In this document: piece after piece, positions 43,705-52,565 of the stretch | Layout of the letters: the number at the start of each line of letters is the position of its first letter | How positions within the stretch are numbered: the first letter of the stretch is position 1 | DNA from: Vreelandella neptunia | Lineage (GTDB): Bacteria; Pseudomonadota; Gammaproteobacteria; Pseudomonadales; Halomonadaceae | Assembly: GCF_034479615.1 (NCBI RefSeq) | Contig: NZ_CP140255.1 | Coordinates: forward strand, 3,286,001 to 3,350,000 | Length of the DNA: 64,000 nt | Direction of reading: 5' to 3' | Notes under the pieces: generated by a model | What the model was told of the DNA's origin: nothing | Seen by the model: only the letters and a program-made list of their open reading frames with translations | Databases searched by the model: none | Translations under genes and position numbers: made by a program

Positions 43705-45225
43705 TTAGAAGAAGCCCAGCGGGTTGATGTCGTAGCTGACCAGCAGGTTTTTGGTTTGCTGATAGTGTTCGAGGGCGACTTTGTGAGTTTCCCGGCCAAC
43801 GCCAGATTTCTTGTAACCACCAAAGGCTGCATGGGCGGGATACTGGTGGTAACAGTTGGTCCAAACGCGCCCGGCTTGGATGCCACGGCCCATGCGGAAG
43901 GCGACGTTGATATCACGGCTCCACACGCCTGCGCCCAGGCCGAACTCGGTGTCGTTGGCAATCGCCAGGGCTTCCTCTTCATCCTTGAAGGTAGTGACTG
44001 CCACGACCGGGCCAAAGATTTCTTCCTGGAAGACACGCATCTGGTTGTTACCCTTCAGCAGCGTGGGCTGAATGTAGTAACCATCGTTGATGCTGTCGTC
44101 CATGGTCTCTTTATTGCCGCCGGTGAGGAACTCCGCACCTTCATCCCGGGCGATATCCATGTACGACATGATCTTATCGAACTGCTCTTGGGAAGCCTGG
44201 GCACCCACCTGAACATCGGTATCCAGGGGGTTACCGCGCTTGATGGTTTGGGTGCGCTCGATCACCTTGGCCATGAATTGGTCGTACATGCTCTCCTGGA
44301 TCAGCGCGCGAGAGGGGCAAGTACACACTTCGCCCTGGTTAAAGAACGCCAGCACTAAGCCTTCGACCGCTTTATCAATAAAGGTCGGTTCGGCGTTCAT
44401 GATGTCGGCGAAGTAGATATTGGGGGACTTGCCGCCTAGCTCTACGGTGGATGGGATAATATTTTCCGCCGCGCACTTCAGAATATGCGAGCCCACGGGG
44501 GTAGAGCCGGTAAAGGCGATTTTGGCGATGCGCTTGCTGCTCGCCAACGCTTGTCCTGCCTCGGCACCAAAGCCGTTGACGATATTGAGCACGCCAGGTG
44601 GCAGCAGATCACCAATCACTTCCATCACTTTCAAAATCGACGCAGGGGTTTGTTCCGCTGGCTTCAAGACCACGCAGTTACCCGCCGCCAGTGCAGGCGC
44701 CAGCTTCCAGGCGGCCATAAGGATCGGGAAGTTCCAGGGAATAATTTGCCCCACCACGCCCAATGGCTCATGGAAGTGGTAGGAGACGGTGTTAGCATCG
44801 ATATCCGCCGCGGTGCCCTCTTGCGAACGCAAGCAGCCCGCAAAGTAGCGGAAATGGTCAACGGCTAGTGGAATATCGGCGTTCAGGGTTTCACGTACGG
44901 CTTTGCCGTTATCCCAGGTTTCAGCCACCGCGAGGGCTTCAAGGTTTTGCTCAATGCGGTCAGCAATTTTCAGCAGAATATTGCTACGCTCTTGAACGGA
45001 GGTTTTCCCCCAGGCAGGTGCCGCTTTGTGGGCCGCGTCCAGCGCTTTATCGATATCTTCTGCCGTTGAGCGAGGGATTTCACAGAAGACGTGACCATTC
45101 ACGGGACTAATATTATCGAAGTATTGGCCTTTCACCGGGGCAACAAACTCGCCGCCGATATAGTTGCCGTAACGTTTTTCAAATGACACCACAGAACCGG
45201 TATCACCAGGGTTGGCGTAGATCAT
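43705..45225 (-). CDS. exaC: ExaC/AldB-type acetaldehyde dehydrogenase
   Basis: NAD-dependent aldehyde dehydrogenase of 506 residues, the usual ExaC/AldB length. It oxidises acetaldehyde and related aldehydes to acids. Landmarks are IIPWNFP (161-167), FTGSTPVG (238-245), general base Glu262 in ELGGKSP and catalytic Cys301 in NQGEVCTC. The N-terminal block [17 protein letters not shown] is typical of this subgroup. ATG 45225 ([10 protein letters not shown]) follows AGGAGC; the frame is open further upstream but without a site. Divergent from the ErdR-like regulator with 116 bp between starts, which fits its control by that regulator as in pseudomonads. Confidence 0.9.
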   Translation of the reverse strand: MIYANPGDTGSVVSFEKRYGNYIGGEFVAPVKGQYFDNISPVNGHVFCEIPRSTAEDIDKALDAAHKAAPAWGKTSVQERSNILLKIADRIEQNLEALAVAETWDNGKAVRETLNADIPLAVDHFRYFAGCLRSQEGTAADIDANTVSYHFHEPLGVVGQIIPWNFPILMAAWKLAPALAAGNCVVLKPAEQTPASILKVMEVIGDLLPPGVLNIVNGFGAEAGQALASSKRIAKIAFTGSTPVGSHILKCAAENIIPSTVELGGKSPNIYFADIMNAEPTFIDKAVEGLVLAFFNQGEVCTCPSRALIQESMYDQFMAKVIERTQTIKRGNPLDTDVQVGAQASQEQFDKIMSYMDIARDEGAEFLTGGNKETMDDSINDGYYIQPTLLKGNNQMRVFQEEIFGPVVAVTTFKDEEEALAIANDTEFGLGAGVWSRDINVAFRMGRGIQAGRVWTNCYHQYPAHAAFGGYKKSGVGRETHKVALEHYQQTKNLLVSYDINPLGFF

Positions 45226-45341
45226 TGTATTGCTCCTGCGTATTATGATTATTAAAGGTGCATGGACAGTGTTGTTCACTAAAGCAAATGGCGATATAGC
45301 CCGATGGCAGGATTAGCCCTCATCCCTTGGTAGGAGACGCC

Positions 45342-46019
45342 ATGTATTCCCTGTTGGTGGCGGATGACCATCCGCTTTTCCGCGATGCGCTACAAACCGT
45401 GATTAGCGGGGGCTTGGCAGGTAGCCAGCTATTGGAAGCGGAGAGCCTCGCTGATGCGATAGCGCTGATTGAAGCGAACGTTGAGTTAGATCTACTGCTG
45501 CTGGATTTAAGCCTACCGGATGCGGAGGGGCTAGAGGGACTAACACGGCTGCGCGAGGAATTTCCCTCGCTGCCGGTGGCCATTGTATCTGCGCATCAAG
45601 AGCGCCAACTAGTGCTTGATGCCATTACCCTGGGCGCGGTGGGCTATATTCCTAAGTCCACGCCCCGGGAAACGCTGCTGGCCGCGTTAACGCAGATTCT
45701 TGAAGGCCAGCTCTACCTACCGCCCGACGTCATGCGTCGCCCCGCACCACGCGCCTCTTCGCCCCCCTCCGCCATTAATGCTTCTTCGAACAGCGAGCGT
45801 TTAGCACGCTTAACCGATAAGCAGTTAGAGGTGTTGGCTTGCATGACGACAGGCATGTCGAACAAGCATATCGCCCGGGAGTTGTTGATTGCCGAAACCA
45901 CCGTTAAGACCCATGTCTCGGCAATTCTGCGCAAGTTAAATGCCACGAGCCGGGTTCACGCCATTGTTATCGCAGGTGAGGAGGATCTAAGCTTTCACCG
46001 GGCCAATCGCACTCGCTAA
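45342..46019 (+). CDS. erdR: ErdR/AgmR-like LuxR-family response regulator
   Basis: Response regulator of 225 residues. The receiver domain (1-125) has the Asp8-Asp9 acidic pair, phosphoacceptor Asp55 in LLLLDLSLPD and the YIPKS lysine. A serine/proline-rich linker leads to a LuxR HTH (about 150-215: LTDKQLEVLACMTTGMSNKHIA, ETTVKTHVSAILRKL split over two helices). ErdR/AgmR/ExaE proteins activate ethanol oxidation genes in pseudomonads. The divergent exaC-adhP pair and the convergent NahK-like kinase support that role. ATG 45342 follows TAGGAGA. Its stop is 10 bp from the nahK stop. Confidence 0.82.
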   Translation: MYSLLVADDHPLFRDALQTVISGGLAGSQLLEAESLADAIALIEANVELDLLLLDLSLPDAEGLEGLTRLREEFPSLPVAIVSAHQERQLVLDAITLGAVGYIPKSTPRETLLAALTQILEGQLYLPPDVMRRPAPRASSPPSAINASSNSERLARLTDKQLEVLACMTTGMSNKHIARELLIAETTVKTHVSAILRKLNATSRVHAIVIAGEEDLSFHRANRTR

Positions 46020-46029
46020 GCGACATCCG

Positions 46030-47406
46030 TTAGGCCTTATTGAGTAGTGTGCCCAGCAGCATGCGCAACCGCAGGGGCTTTAGGGGTTTGAGCAAGCAGT
46101 GCATGTCTGCTTCGCGGGTTGCGCGCTTAATCTCCGCCTCGTGATTGGCAGTAATCACTACCGCTGCCAGGCCTGGATAACGGCGCTGCAGTCGCGCGGC
46201 CAACTCAATACCGGTTTCGCGGTGATCGCCCAAATGGTAATCCACCAGTAGCACTGCTGGGCGTTCACCGTCGCTAGCGGCCTCCAACGCGCTCGCAGTG
46301 GCGGCGGCGCGTACCCGACACCCCCAACTGCCCAGCAGTGCCTGCATGCCTTCTATAATTGCCAGGTCATCATCAATCACCCAAATGACACAGCCGCTTA
46401 ACGGATTCTCTGTATCATCAAGCAATGGCGTGTTGTGAGTGCTTTGCCCTGCGGGGGTCGCCGCGGTTGCGTAGGGCACGGTGATCGAAAATAGCGCGCC
46501 CGCGCCAGGGCGAGAGGCGAGCGAAATCGGCTGCTCCAGCATGGCGCTGATACGGTCGACGATGGCCAGTCCCAGCCCCAAGCCGCGGCTATGAGCACCG
46601 TTGGGCTGGTTAGCGCGGCGAAATTCGAGAAAGATTGCTTCCCGCTGCTGCTCGGGAACCCCAGGGCCAGTATCGCCCACCGTGATTTCCAACCCATGCC
46701 GCCGCCGCCGACACCCCAGCAGCACGCTACCCTGCTCGGTGTAGCGCACCGCATTGCTTAAGAAGTTGCGGATCACTCGTGCAAGCAACGCCAGATCCGA
46801 TTCGACCACCGCACTGGAAGGCACGTAGTGCAGTGCCAACCCACGCACCCCGGCCACTTGGCGATACTCCTCGGCTAGCGCATCTAATAGGGTGCTCACC
46901 GCGAAGGGCGCTTTATCGGCATGAAGTACGCCAGCATCCAAGCGCGAGATATCCACCAGCGTGCCTATCAAGCCTTCTACATCCTTCAGCGAGCGACCAA
47001 TATGGCCGACCAGAGCCTGTGAGGCGTCAGGAAGCGAGTGGGTTTCTAACGCGCTGGCAAACAGCCGAGCGGCGTTGAGTGGCTGCAGAAGGTCGTGGCT
47101 GACCGCCGCCAGGAATTTCGTTTTGGATAGGTTCGCGGCTTCCGCTTCGGCTTTCGCGGCCAGTAGGCGTGTATTGACTTGGCTTAGCTCATCTAAGGTG
47201 CGGTGCAGCGCGTCGGTCCGCTCACGTACCTGTTCGGCAAGTAACACCGAGCGCTCGAACGCGGCATAGGGCGCGGGGTCGGCACCGCTTTCCGTTTCCA
47301 CCCGTTCCATCAGCGCTTGGCACACTTTACGGAGGCGGCGGTTATCTTCCCGCAGCGCTGCGGCATCTGCCGTGTCAGTGTTTATGGTTAGCTGGAAGAG
47401 ATCCAA
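46030..47406 (-). CDS. nahK: NahK-like hybrid sensor histidine kinase
   Basis: Soluble hybrid kinase of 458 residues without membrane segments. A coiled coil fills about residues 15-100. HisKA carries His104 in VSHDLLQPLNAARLF, the HATPase domain has Asn214/Asn218 (IRNFLSNAVRYT), DTGPG and GLGLGLAIV, and a C-terminal receiver has Asp389 in LLVDYHLG. In P. aeruginosa NahK is the partner kinase of the NO-binding NosP and its homologue is tied to ethanol-oxidation control. The start is a TTG at 47406 with GGGGG six bases upstream, inside the end of nosP (32-bp overlap). A later ATG at 47310 would shorten the coiled coil. Phosphotransfer to the convergent ErdR-like protein is possible. Confidence 0.85.
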   Translation of the reverse strand: MDLFQLTINTDTADAAALREDNRRLRKVCQALMERVETESGADPAPYAAFERSVLLAEQVRERTDALHRTLDELSQVNTRLLAAKAEAEAANLSKTKFLAAVSHDLLQPLNAARLFASALETHSLPDASQALVGHIGRSLKDVEGLIGTLVDISRLDAGVLHADKAPFAVSTLLDALAEEYRQVAGVRGLALHYVPSSAVVESDLALLARVIRNFLSNAVRYTEQGSVLLGCRRRRHGLEITVGDTGPGVPEQQREAIFLEFRRANQPNGAHSRGLGLGLAIVDRISAMLEQPISLASRPGAGALFSITVPYATAATPAGQSTHNTPLLDDTENPLSGCVIWVIDDDLAIIEGMQALLGSWGCRVRAAATASALEAASDGERPAVLLVDYHLGDHRETGIELAARLQRRYPGLAAVVITANHEAEIKRATREADMHCLLKPLKPLRLRMLLGTLLNKA

Positions 47407-48541
47407 ACGCCACCCCCGTAAACGTTTGATTCACATGCATGCCGTGATGCTGTTCGCCATAGGTATTGAACCCCACCACGCCTGCTAGGCGCAGCAGTTG
47501 TGACGCCTGATCCAGTTGCTTCAGTGCTTCGAGCTCCATCCTGCGCAGAAAGCAGTCGCAGCCAATAATCATACTCGGCGTCCCAAGCCTTGCACTAACT
47601 CCCGCAAGCATCACTTTCAAGTCATCCAGTAGCGGTGTTGGCTGCATGGCAGTTAATACAATGCCGTTTTCCACTGCGCAGTAAAAGCTCAAACTACCGT
47701 CGTTATTGACACCCTGGATTGAGCGCACATAGTGCTGCCCGCCGATGCGTACCGCCAATGGGTGGTGGGCGAAAACGGCGGCACTCAGCCGCTCTGGAGT
47801 CACACCGACTAACTCAGCATACACCTGGGCGGCAGGCAAACCATTGAGCTCTATCACTCGCCGCTGCTCACGGTCAGCCTCGGTGACTACAAGCTTATGA
47901 GCCAATGGAATCAAATGGTGGGTCGAAAACACTTCAAAGGGTAGTCGCGTGTTAATCATCACGACTACCGCCGCTCGGGTATGAAAACGTCCTGCGGTAT
48001 ACACATGGGTATGGCTAAGGTGATTATCGTCGCCTGCTGAACCACCAAAACTGGGGATACGCCCTAGCGCGGCATCCAAAGTGGCGAGCACTTGCTCTTC
48101 ACGGCTGGATAAGCCATCCAATAAGGTCAACGCAAAGCTGTGCTCGTTGATCGGTGCGATGGCTTGTTGGCGACAACGCTCCAATAGCGTATCGACCAGC
48201 GGCTGAGCGTCGGCCAACTCAAAATGGTTAAGGTCGTCGATCAGGGCCGTTTCAATGGCAAACAAACGGCGATCAAACCCTATCGCCACGATAGAACCGC
48301 GATCATAGCCTTCAGGGGTTATTTCCCCAGCGGTGGTACAGCCACTTAGCGGCGTGGTGGGGAAGCTACTTTCCAATGCATCCGCCAGGGCGTCTAAATC
48401 ATACTCCGCGCTGCAGAAGAACAGTACAAACCCCAAGTGTTCGTGGCGCAAGGCGCCTGCTAGCTCCTCAGCAGCCCGGCAAGGATTGGTCTGCTCACTG
48501 GCCGCTGTGGTAACACCTTGTTTAACTTGATAAGTGGTCAC
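47375..48541 (-). CDS. nosP: NosP-like FIST-domain sensor protein
   Basis: FIST-domain protein of 388 residues: an N-terminal FIST module (FFCSAEYDLDALADALESSF, PLSGCTTAGEITPEGYDRGSIV) and a C-terminal FIST_C module (NGLPAAQVYAELVGV, AVRIGGQHYVRSIQGVNNDGSLSFY). The ending GVVGFNTYGEQHHGMHVNQTFTGVAFG is highly characteristic. P. aeruginosa NosP is a heme protein that senses nitric oxide and inhibits NahK, and the nosP-nahK order is the same here. I place the start at GTG 48541, preceded by GGTGGAG, rather than the longer frame at 48583. It overlaps the hybrid kinase gene by 20 bp and nahK by 32 bp. Heme binding cannot be proven from sequence. Confidence 0.83.
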   Translation of the reverse strand: MTTYQVKQGVTTAASEQTNPCRAAEELAGALRHEHLGFVLFFCSAEYDLDALADALESSFPTTPLSGCTTAGEITPEGYDRGSIVAIGFDRRLFAIETALIDDLNHFELADAQPLVDTLLERCRQQAIAPINEHSFALTLLDGLSSREEQVLATLDAALGRIPSFGGSAGDDNHLSHTHVYTAGRFHTRAAVVVMINTRLPFEVFSTHHLIPLAHKLVVTEADREQRRVIELNGLPAAQVYAELVGVTPERLSAAVFAHHPLAVRIGGQHYVRSIQGVNNDGSLSFYCAVENGIVLTAMQPTPLLDDLKVMLAGVSARLGTPSMIIGCDCFLRRMELEALKQLDQASQLLRLAGVVGFNTYGEQHHGMHVNQTFTGVAFGSLPANHKH

Positions 48542-50765
48542 GGCTCCACCTCTCCAGCGCGGAATGCGTATGCGCCGCTGCAAGCCTTAACGTGCTGAAC
48601 GCTTCATCAAGCTGCTCTGATGTGGCCCGCTGGGTTTTGGCTAATAGCTCAAGCTGCTTTGCCAGCTCGGCAAGCTGGTCGGCCCCCATACTCAATGACT
48701 CGCCACGCAACTGGTGGGCGAGCCGAGCGATCTGCTGCTCCTGTTCTGACGTTAATGGAGTTGCAGCCAAGCAAGAAGCCAGTTGAGCGGAGTAATCACT
48801 GACTTGCTGGTGGTAAAGCATGATTAGCTGAATCATGCTCGCTTCGCCTAGCGTTGTCTTCAACATGCGAAGAGTGTCGCCATTTAGCAACGACTGCTCT
48901 CCGGTTAGCGTCGGAGATACCGTTAACGCCTTTAAAGATGCCTCCGGGGTCGCAAAAAGCTGCAACGCCAGTACATTACTTAATGCCGAGAGCGACAGTG
49001 GCTTGGTGATGTAATCATCCATACCCGCAGCCAAGCAGCGTTTACGGTCATCTTCGGCGCCACCGGCCGTCATAGCGACGATCGGCACACTGGCTAACCA
49101 CCCACCTTGTTCACGCAAACGCCTAGTCACAGTTAACCCATCCATATCAGGCAATTGGATGTCCATAAAGATCAGATGCACCTGCTGCGTCTGGGCCATG
49201 GCCAAGGCATCATGACCACTCTCGGCCCAGATTATATCGCAACCCAAGCGGGCCAATAGGCCCATCGCGACTTTGCGGTTTACGGCGTTATCCTCTACTA
49301 GCAATAGCGTGGTGCCGGTAAAGTCTCGTTTGGGTGCTGGGGGCAGCGATGTGGTGATAGGGTCAGCGGTGATCAAAGGCAACTCGCACCAGAAGGTACT
49401 ACCTTGACCTAACCGACTTTTTACCCCTAAATGCCCTTGCATGGCTTCGCTTAACCGCTTGCAAATTGCGAGCCCCAGCCCTGTGCCACCAAACCGACGT
49501 GCCACTGATTCATCAGCCTGCTGAAAAGGCTCAAAAAGGCGTTGCTGTTGCTCTTCGCTTAGACCACACCCCGTGTCGCTAATCTCAAACAGTAAGTGCT
49601 CCACGGTGGAGGAGACTTGTATGCTGACTTCGCCTTGATCGGTGAACTTGATCGCATTAGCAATAAGATTAAGCAAAATTTGCCGCAATCGACCTGCATC
49701 GACCAGCACCCACGCGGGTACCAGCGCATCTACATTAACCTTCAGCGCTAATCCTTTCATTTTGGCTCGGGGCGCAAATAGAACCACCACACTATCGACC
49801 AGCGGCTTGAGTTCCGTGGGCGATGTTTCAAGGGTTAAGTGCCCTGCTTCGATTTTTGAGAAATCGAGGATCTCATTGATCATGGCCAACAATTGATTGG
49901 CGCTATCGTGAATCGTATTGGCGTAATCTTCTACTTGCGCCGGGCTCGCTGATTCACGCAGTAGCTCACTCATGCCGATAACGCCGTTCAGCGGCGTGCG
50001 AATTTCATGGCTGACCATCGCTAAAAAGTCTGACTTGGCTTGATTCGCCGCCTGAGCCTGTTTGGCGGTGACTTCCAACTGTCGGCCAAGCTTCTCCTGA
50101 TTCCGCCTTATCGCCGTGCTCTCGCGCATTTCACGCACCAAAAAGACAATCACCAGAAAGGCGGCTAAGCTCATGCCAATAATCAGACCCATGAGTAGCT
50201 TATAAAGCAGACTGAGTTGAGCACGCTCTTCAGTAGCAGACTCTGCTAAATATCCGTTAATCGCGATAACCAAACGTTCTGTTAGCCGTGTTAGTTCCTG
50301 TAGTTCATCTTCTAGCGCAGCTACAGGTAATTGATCAAGCACGCCAAAGGGTTCAAACATGATGTCTAGCACATCAAGCTGCTGCTGAATTTGGCCTAAT
50401 AGCTCACGGGCAGCATCAATCTGTTGCATGAGGTTGCTGACTTCGCCGTCGTTAAGCAGCGTTATACGGCTATAGAGCAACTCAAAGCGAAGATTTAGCT
50501 CATCGTGGGCCTGCGGTGATAACGGCTTCCGAGTCACTGCCAACAAATGGTTGAGTAGCTGTACCGCATCTCGATCCAGTTTATAGACAACCCAAGCGGT
50601 GTCTTCCCGCAAGCTTTGAGTGAGATTTTCCTGCCGCCAAGCAGCTAGGGTGGCAACGACCAGTGCCGCAGCGAACAGTAACACCGCAACAATCGCAACG
50701 AGCTTAAAACGACGAGGATAACGTAGTAGGCTTGAGGCCTGTGCATTAGAAGCGCTAGAGAACAT
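48522..50765 (-). CDS. Membrane hybrid histidine kinase with receiver and Hpt domains
   Basis: Hybrid kinase of 747 residues. Helices at about 21-43 and 187-211 flank a helical periplasmic sensor with no named fold. HisKA has His253 (MVSHEIRTPLNGV), HATPase has the N-box around Asn366-Asn370, DTGCG and GGTGLGLAI, the receiver has Asp535 (FMDIQLPD), and a C-terminal Hpt domain has His684 (LAHQLRGES). The chain is therefore a complete phosphorelay. Its start overlaps the end of the upstream SUOX-fold protein gene by 11 bp and its end overlaps nosP. The close coupling suggests the periplasmic protein upstream is a ligand or redox partner of its sensor domain. Confidence 0.85.
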   Translation of the reverse strand: MFSSASNAQASSLLRYPRRFKLVAIVAVLLFAAALVVATLAAWRQENLTQSLREDTAWVVYKLDRDAVQLLNHLLAVTRKPLSPQAHDELNLRFELLYSRITLLNDGEVSNLMQQIDAARELLGQIQQQLDVLDIMFEPFGVLDQLPVAALEDELQELTRLTERLVIAINGYLAESATEERAQLSLLYKLLMGLIIGMSLAAFLVIVFLVREMRESTAIRRNQEKLGRQLEVTAKQAQAANQAKSDFLAMVSHEIRTPLNGVIGMSELLRESASPAQVEDYANTIHDSANQLLAMINEILDFSKIEAGHLTLETSPTELKPLVDSVVVLFAPRAKMKGLALKVNVDALVPAWVLVDAGRLRQILLNLIANAIKFTDQGEVSIQVSSTVEHLLFEISDTGCGLSEEQQQRLFEPFQQADESVARRFGGTGLGLAICKRLSEAMQGHLGVKSRLGQGSTFWCELPLITADPITTSLPPAPKRDFTGTTLLLVEDNAVNRKVAMGLLARLGCDIIWAESGHDALAMAQTQQVHLIFMDIQLPDMDGLTVTRRLREQGGWLASVPIVAMTAGGAEDDRKRCLAAGMDDYITKPLSLSALSNVLALQLFATPEASLKALTVSPTLTGEQSLLNGDTLRMLKTTLGEASMIQLIMLYHQQVSDYSAQLASCLAATPLTSEQEQQIARLAHQLRGESLSMGADQLAELAKQLELLAKTQRATSEQLDEAFSTLRLAAAHTHSALERWSRDHLSS

Positions 50766-51276
50766 TAATATGCATAACCTGCCATACCGCTCTAAAGCGT
50801 ATTTGTTCGCTTAATAGCGTTTCATCTTGATCGAAGGGATAAAGCACCCATAAAGGGCCATATTCGCGAATGGGTATCGCCTCACCATCCTTTGCTATAG
50901 CTAAGATAACATCATAATCATTAAAATCACTGACCGGAATTTCGGCTTCATAGCCGTTCAGCGCGGAAACGTGAACCACCTCACACTCTGGGCTTAATAA
51001 CGCCAGCAAATCACGCATTAAAGGGCCACTGTAGTAGCTACTGCCCTCTGTCCAAGGCGTGCTGGTCTCAAACTCGTGCTGTGGCAAAGCCGCTAACATG
51101 GCCCGGTCAAACTGAGCCTCACTTCCAACGTTCGTATGGTCAATATTACCGCTGACCGTCAAAATAACGGGCCCGTCAGGCACGTCTAGCTTACCAGTTG
51201 ATTCCGCAAGCCCCGCCAGGGGAGTGCTGAACATCAGCACGACCCACCCCATTAACAACGCTTTCACAGTAAACAC
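50755..51276 (-). CDS. Small periplasmic SUOX-fold (oxidoreductase molybdopterin-binding-like) protein
   Basis: Secreted protein of 173 residues. A signal peptide ends near residue 24 (LMGWVVLMFSTPLAGLAE). The mature part follows the oxidoreductase molybdopterin-binding fold in reduced form: VILTVSGNIDHT, then FETSTPWTEG, the YSGPLMRDLL loop, VSALNGYEAEIPVSDF and EYGPLWVLYPFD. The cysteine that coordinates molybdenum in catalytic relatives is not at its place before the TPWTEG block; the only mature cysteine is Cys98. I therefore doubt it is a working molybdoenzyme. It leads the operon with the hybrid kinase, nosP and nahK, and overlaps the kinase by 11 bp, which favours a sensory role. Confidence 0.75.
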   Translation of the reverse strand: MFTVKALLMGWVVLMFSTPLAGLAESTGKLDVPDGPVILTVSGNIDHTNVGSEAQFDRAMLAALPQHEFETSTPWTEGSSYYSGPLMRDLLALLSPECEVVHVSALNGYEAEIPVSDFNDYDVILAIAKDGEAIPIREYGPLWVLYPFDQDETLLSEQIRFRAVWQVMHINVL

Positions 51277-51325
51277 CTCACACAGGATCGCTCGCAGGCT
51301 ACCTCACCCAGGAACAACGAAAGAA

Positions 51326-51348
51326 GATAGCGTAAAGATTACGCCATC
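51326..51348 (-). terminator. Possible terminator after the DUF2189 gene
   Basis: GATAGCGTAA and TTACGCCATC pair with one wobble around a 3-nt loop, 70 bp beyond the DUF2189 stop on the minus strand, followed by TTCTTTC. Weak candidate. Confidence 0.35.
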
Positions 51349-51417
51349 TCCTTGATTAGGTCAGGGCAAATACTGTTTTTTTCGTCACTGAAGCGTTATT
51401 AAGTGTTTACCGTTGAG

Positions 51418-52236
51418 TTACGATTTAATTTTCTCAAAGGGTTCAAAGCGCACTAAATCTTCATAAGCGTGCCAGCTGGCGTGGCCTAATACTGGCAAGA
51501 TCAGCGCCAAACCAATATAGAACGTCATCACCCCCACCAACACACACAGGGTAAGAATCACCGCCCATAACAGCATCACGCGAAAATTACGCGCGACACA
51601 GCGTACACTCGCTTCTATACCTTCCATAAAGGTTAGATCTTGATCCATCAGGGTGGGAATCGCTACAACGCTGATGGCGAAGGCGCCAAAAGCTAAAATC
51701 CCGCCGACGACTGTACCCACTGCCAACATACCCAAGCCTTCTGAGGTGGTTAGCAGCGCCGTATAGAGCGAAGCGGGGCTAGGCACTTCAAAACCGAAAA
51801 AGAGCGCGAACAGCAGCGTAGCCAAACGAATCCAGGCAAGGAAGAAAATCATCATCATGACGCCCATCATCGCCAACTGACCGGCATGGGGCTTCCAACT
51901 GCCAAACGCATCGCCTAGATTAGGCACCTGCCCTCGCTCTAATGCCCGGCTGATCCCATAAGAACCAACGGCTACCAATGGGCCAATAAACATAAACCCG
52001 GCAATCATCGGCAGTAGCCAGTACCAATACCCCAGCGTGAACGCACCTAGGGTAATAGCAATACTCAACCCCACCCAAAACATGCCATAAGAGAGGCTCA
52101 CTACCGTCGCCCGGCGAAAATCCTCTACGCCAGCCGCCAACCACGCCCTTGGCCGATCCAATCCGACCTTATTGATACTAATTTTAACGCTGGGCTGATC
52201 CGCATGGTGATTTGTTTTTGTTGTAGCCGCATTCAT
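51418..52236 (-). CDS. DUF2189 integral membrane protein
   Basis: Membrane protein of 272 residues with about six helices (roughly 45-70, 75-95, 125-150, 160-190, 195-215, 225-255). The DUF2189 pattern is visible: RPRAWLAAGVEDFRRA at the first amphipathic segment, the GPLVAVGSYGISRALERG loop, and LGHASWHAYEDLV near the C-terminus. Function is unknown; members often sit near respiratory or cytochrome genes. ATG 52236 follows AGGAGTG; the frame is open 93 bases further but with no ribosome site. It is monocistronic between the hybrid kinase operon and the TRAP/USP operon. Confidence 0.82.
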   Translation of the reverse strand: MNAATTKTNHHADQPSVKISINKVGLDRPRAWLAAGVEDFRRATVVSLSYGMFWVGLSIAITLGAFTLGYWYWLLPMIAGFMFIGPLVAVGSYGISRALERGQVPNLGDAFGSWKPHAGQLAMMGVMMMIFFLAWIRLATLLFALFFGFEVPSPASLYTALLTTSEGLGMLAVGTVVGGILAFGAFAISVVAIPTLMDQDLTFMEGIEASVRCVARNFRVMLLWAVILTLCVLVGVMTFYIGLALILPVLGHASWHAYEDLVRFEPFEKIKS

Positions 52237-52565
52237 GGCATCACTCCTGTTGTTCCTGATATAGACCCTGGATTCAGGATTTACCTCTAACGCATCAACG
52301 CTTGTGCTCGCCGATGGTATTAATACCAAGTTAATGGCTTAACATTATTTATTAATACACTCTTAATGTAGCTGACCAAAGCTCCTGTAGGGTGGCACTT
52401 TGATATACACGTACAAAAAATCCACGAAACAGCTGAAAAGCGCCAATTAAATTGCTGCGTTAGCAAAAACAGATGTAGTCAAAAAGCGCTATAAATAGCC
52501 ATAAAAAAACTCCGAGCAGCTGCTGCCCGGAGTTTTTAGTTTTTCTTACGTGACGCTTTGACTAG
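52237..52565. other. Non-coding region upstream of the DUF2189 gene
   Basis: This 329-bp gap holds the leader of the DUF2189 gene (right part of its promoter region is AT-rich near 52330-52380) and the terminator of the universal stress protein gene at 52504-52537. No other structure or credible frame was seen. Confidence 0.6.
52504..52537 (-). terminator. Terminator of the TAXI-TRAP/USP operon
   Basis: ACTCCG and CGGAGT arms with an inner GCAGC/GCTGC stem, flanked by A and T runs on both sides. On the minus strand it lies about 30 bp after the USP stop and ends in seven T residues. Confidence 0.85.

Noticed and set aside
42539..45225. betA/betB pair for choline oxidation next to betT
   Set aside because: The alcohol dehydrogenase is a zinc MDR enzyme, not the FAD-dependent BetA, and the aldehyde dehydrogenase is of the ExaC/AldB type with ErdR-like control.
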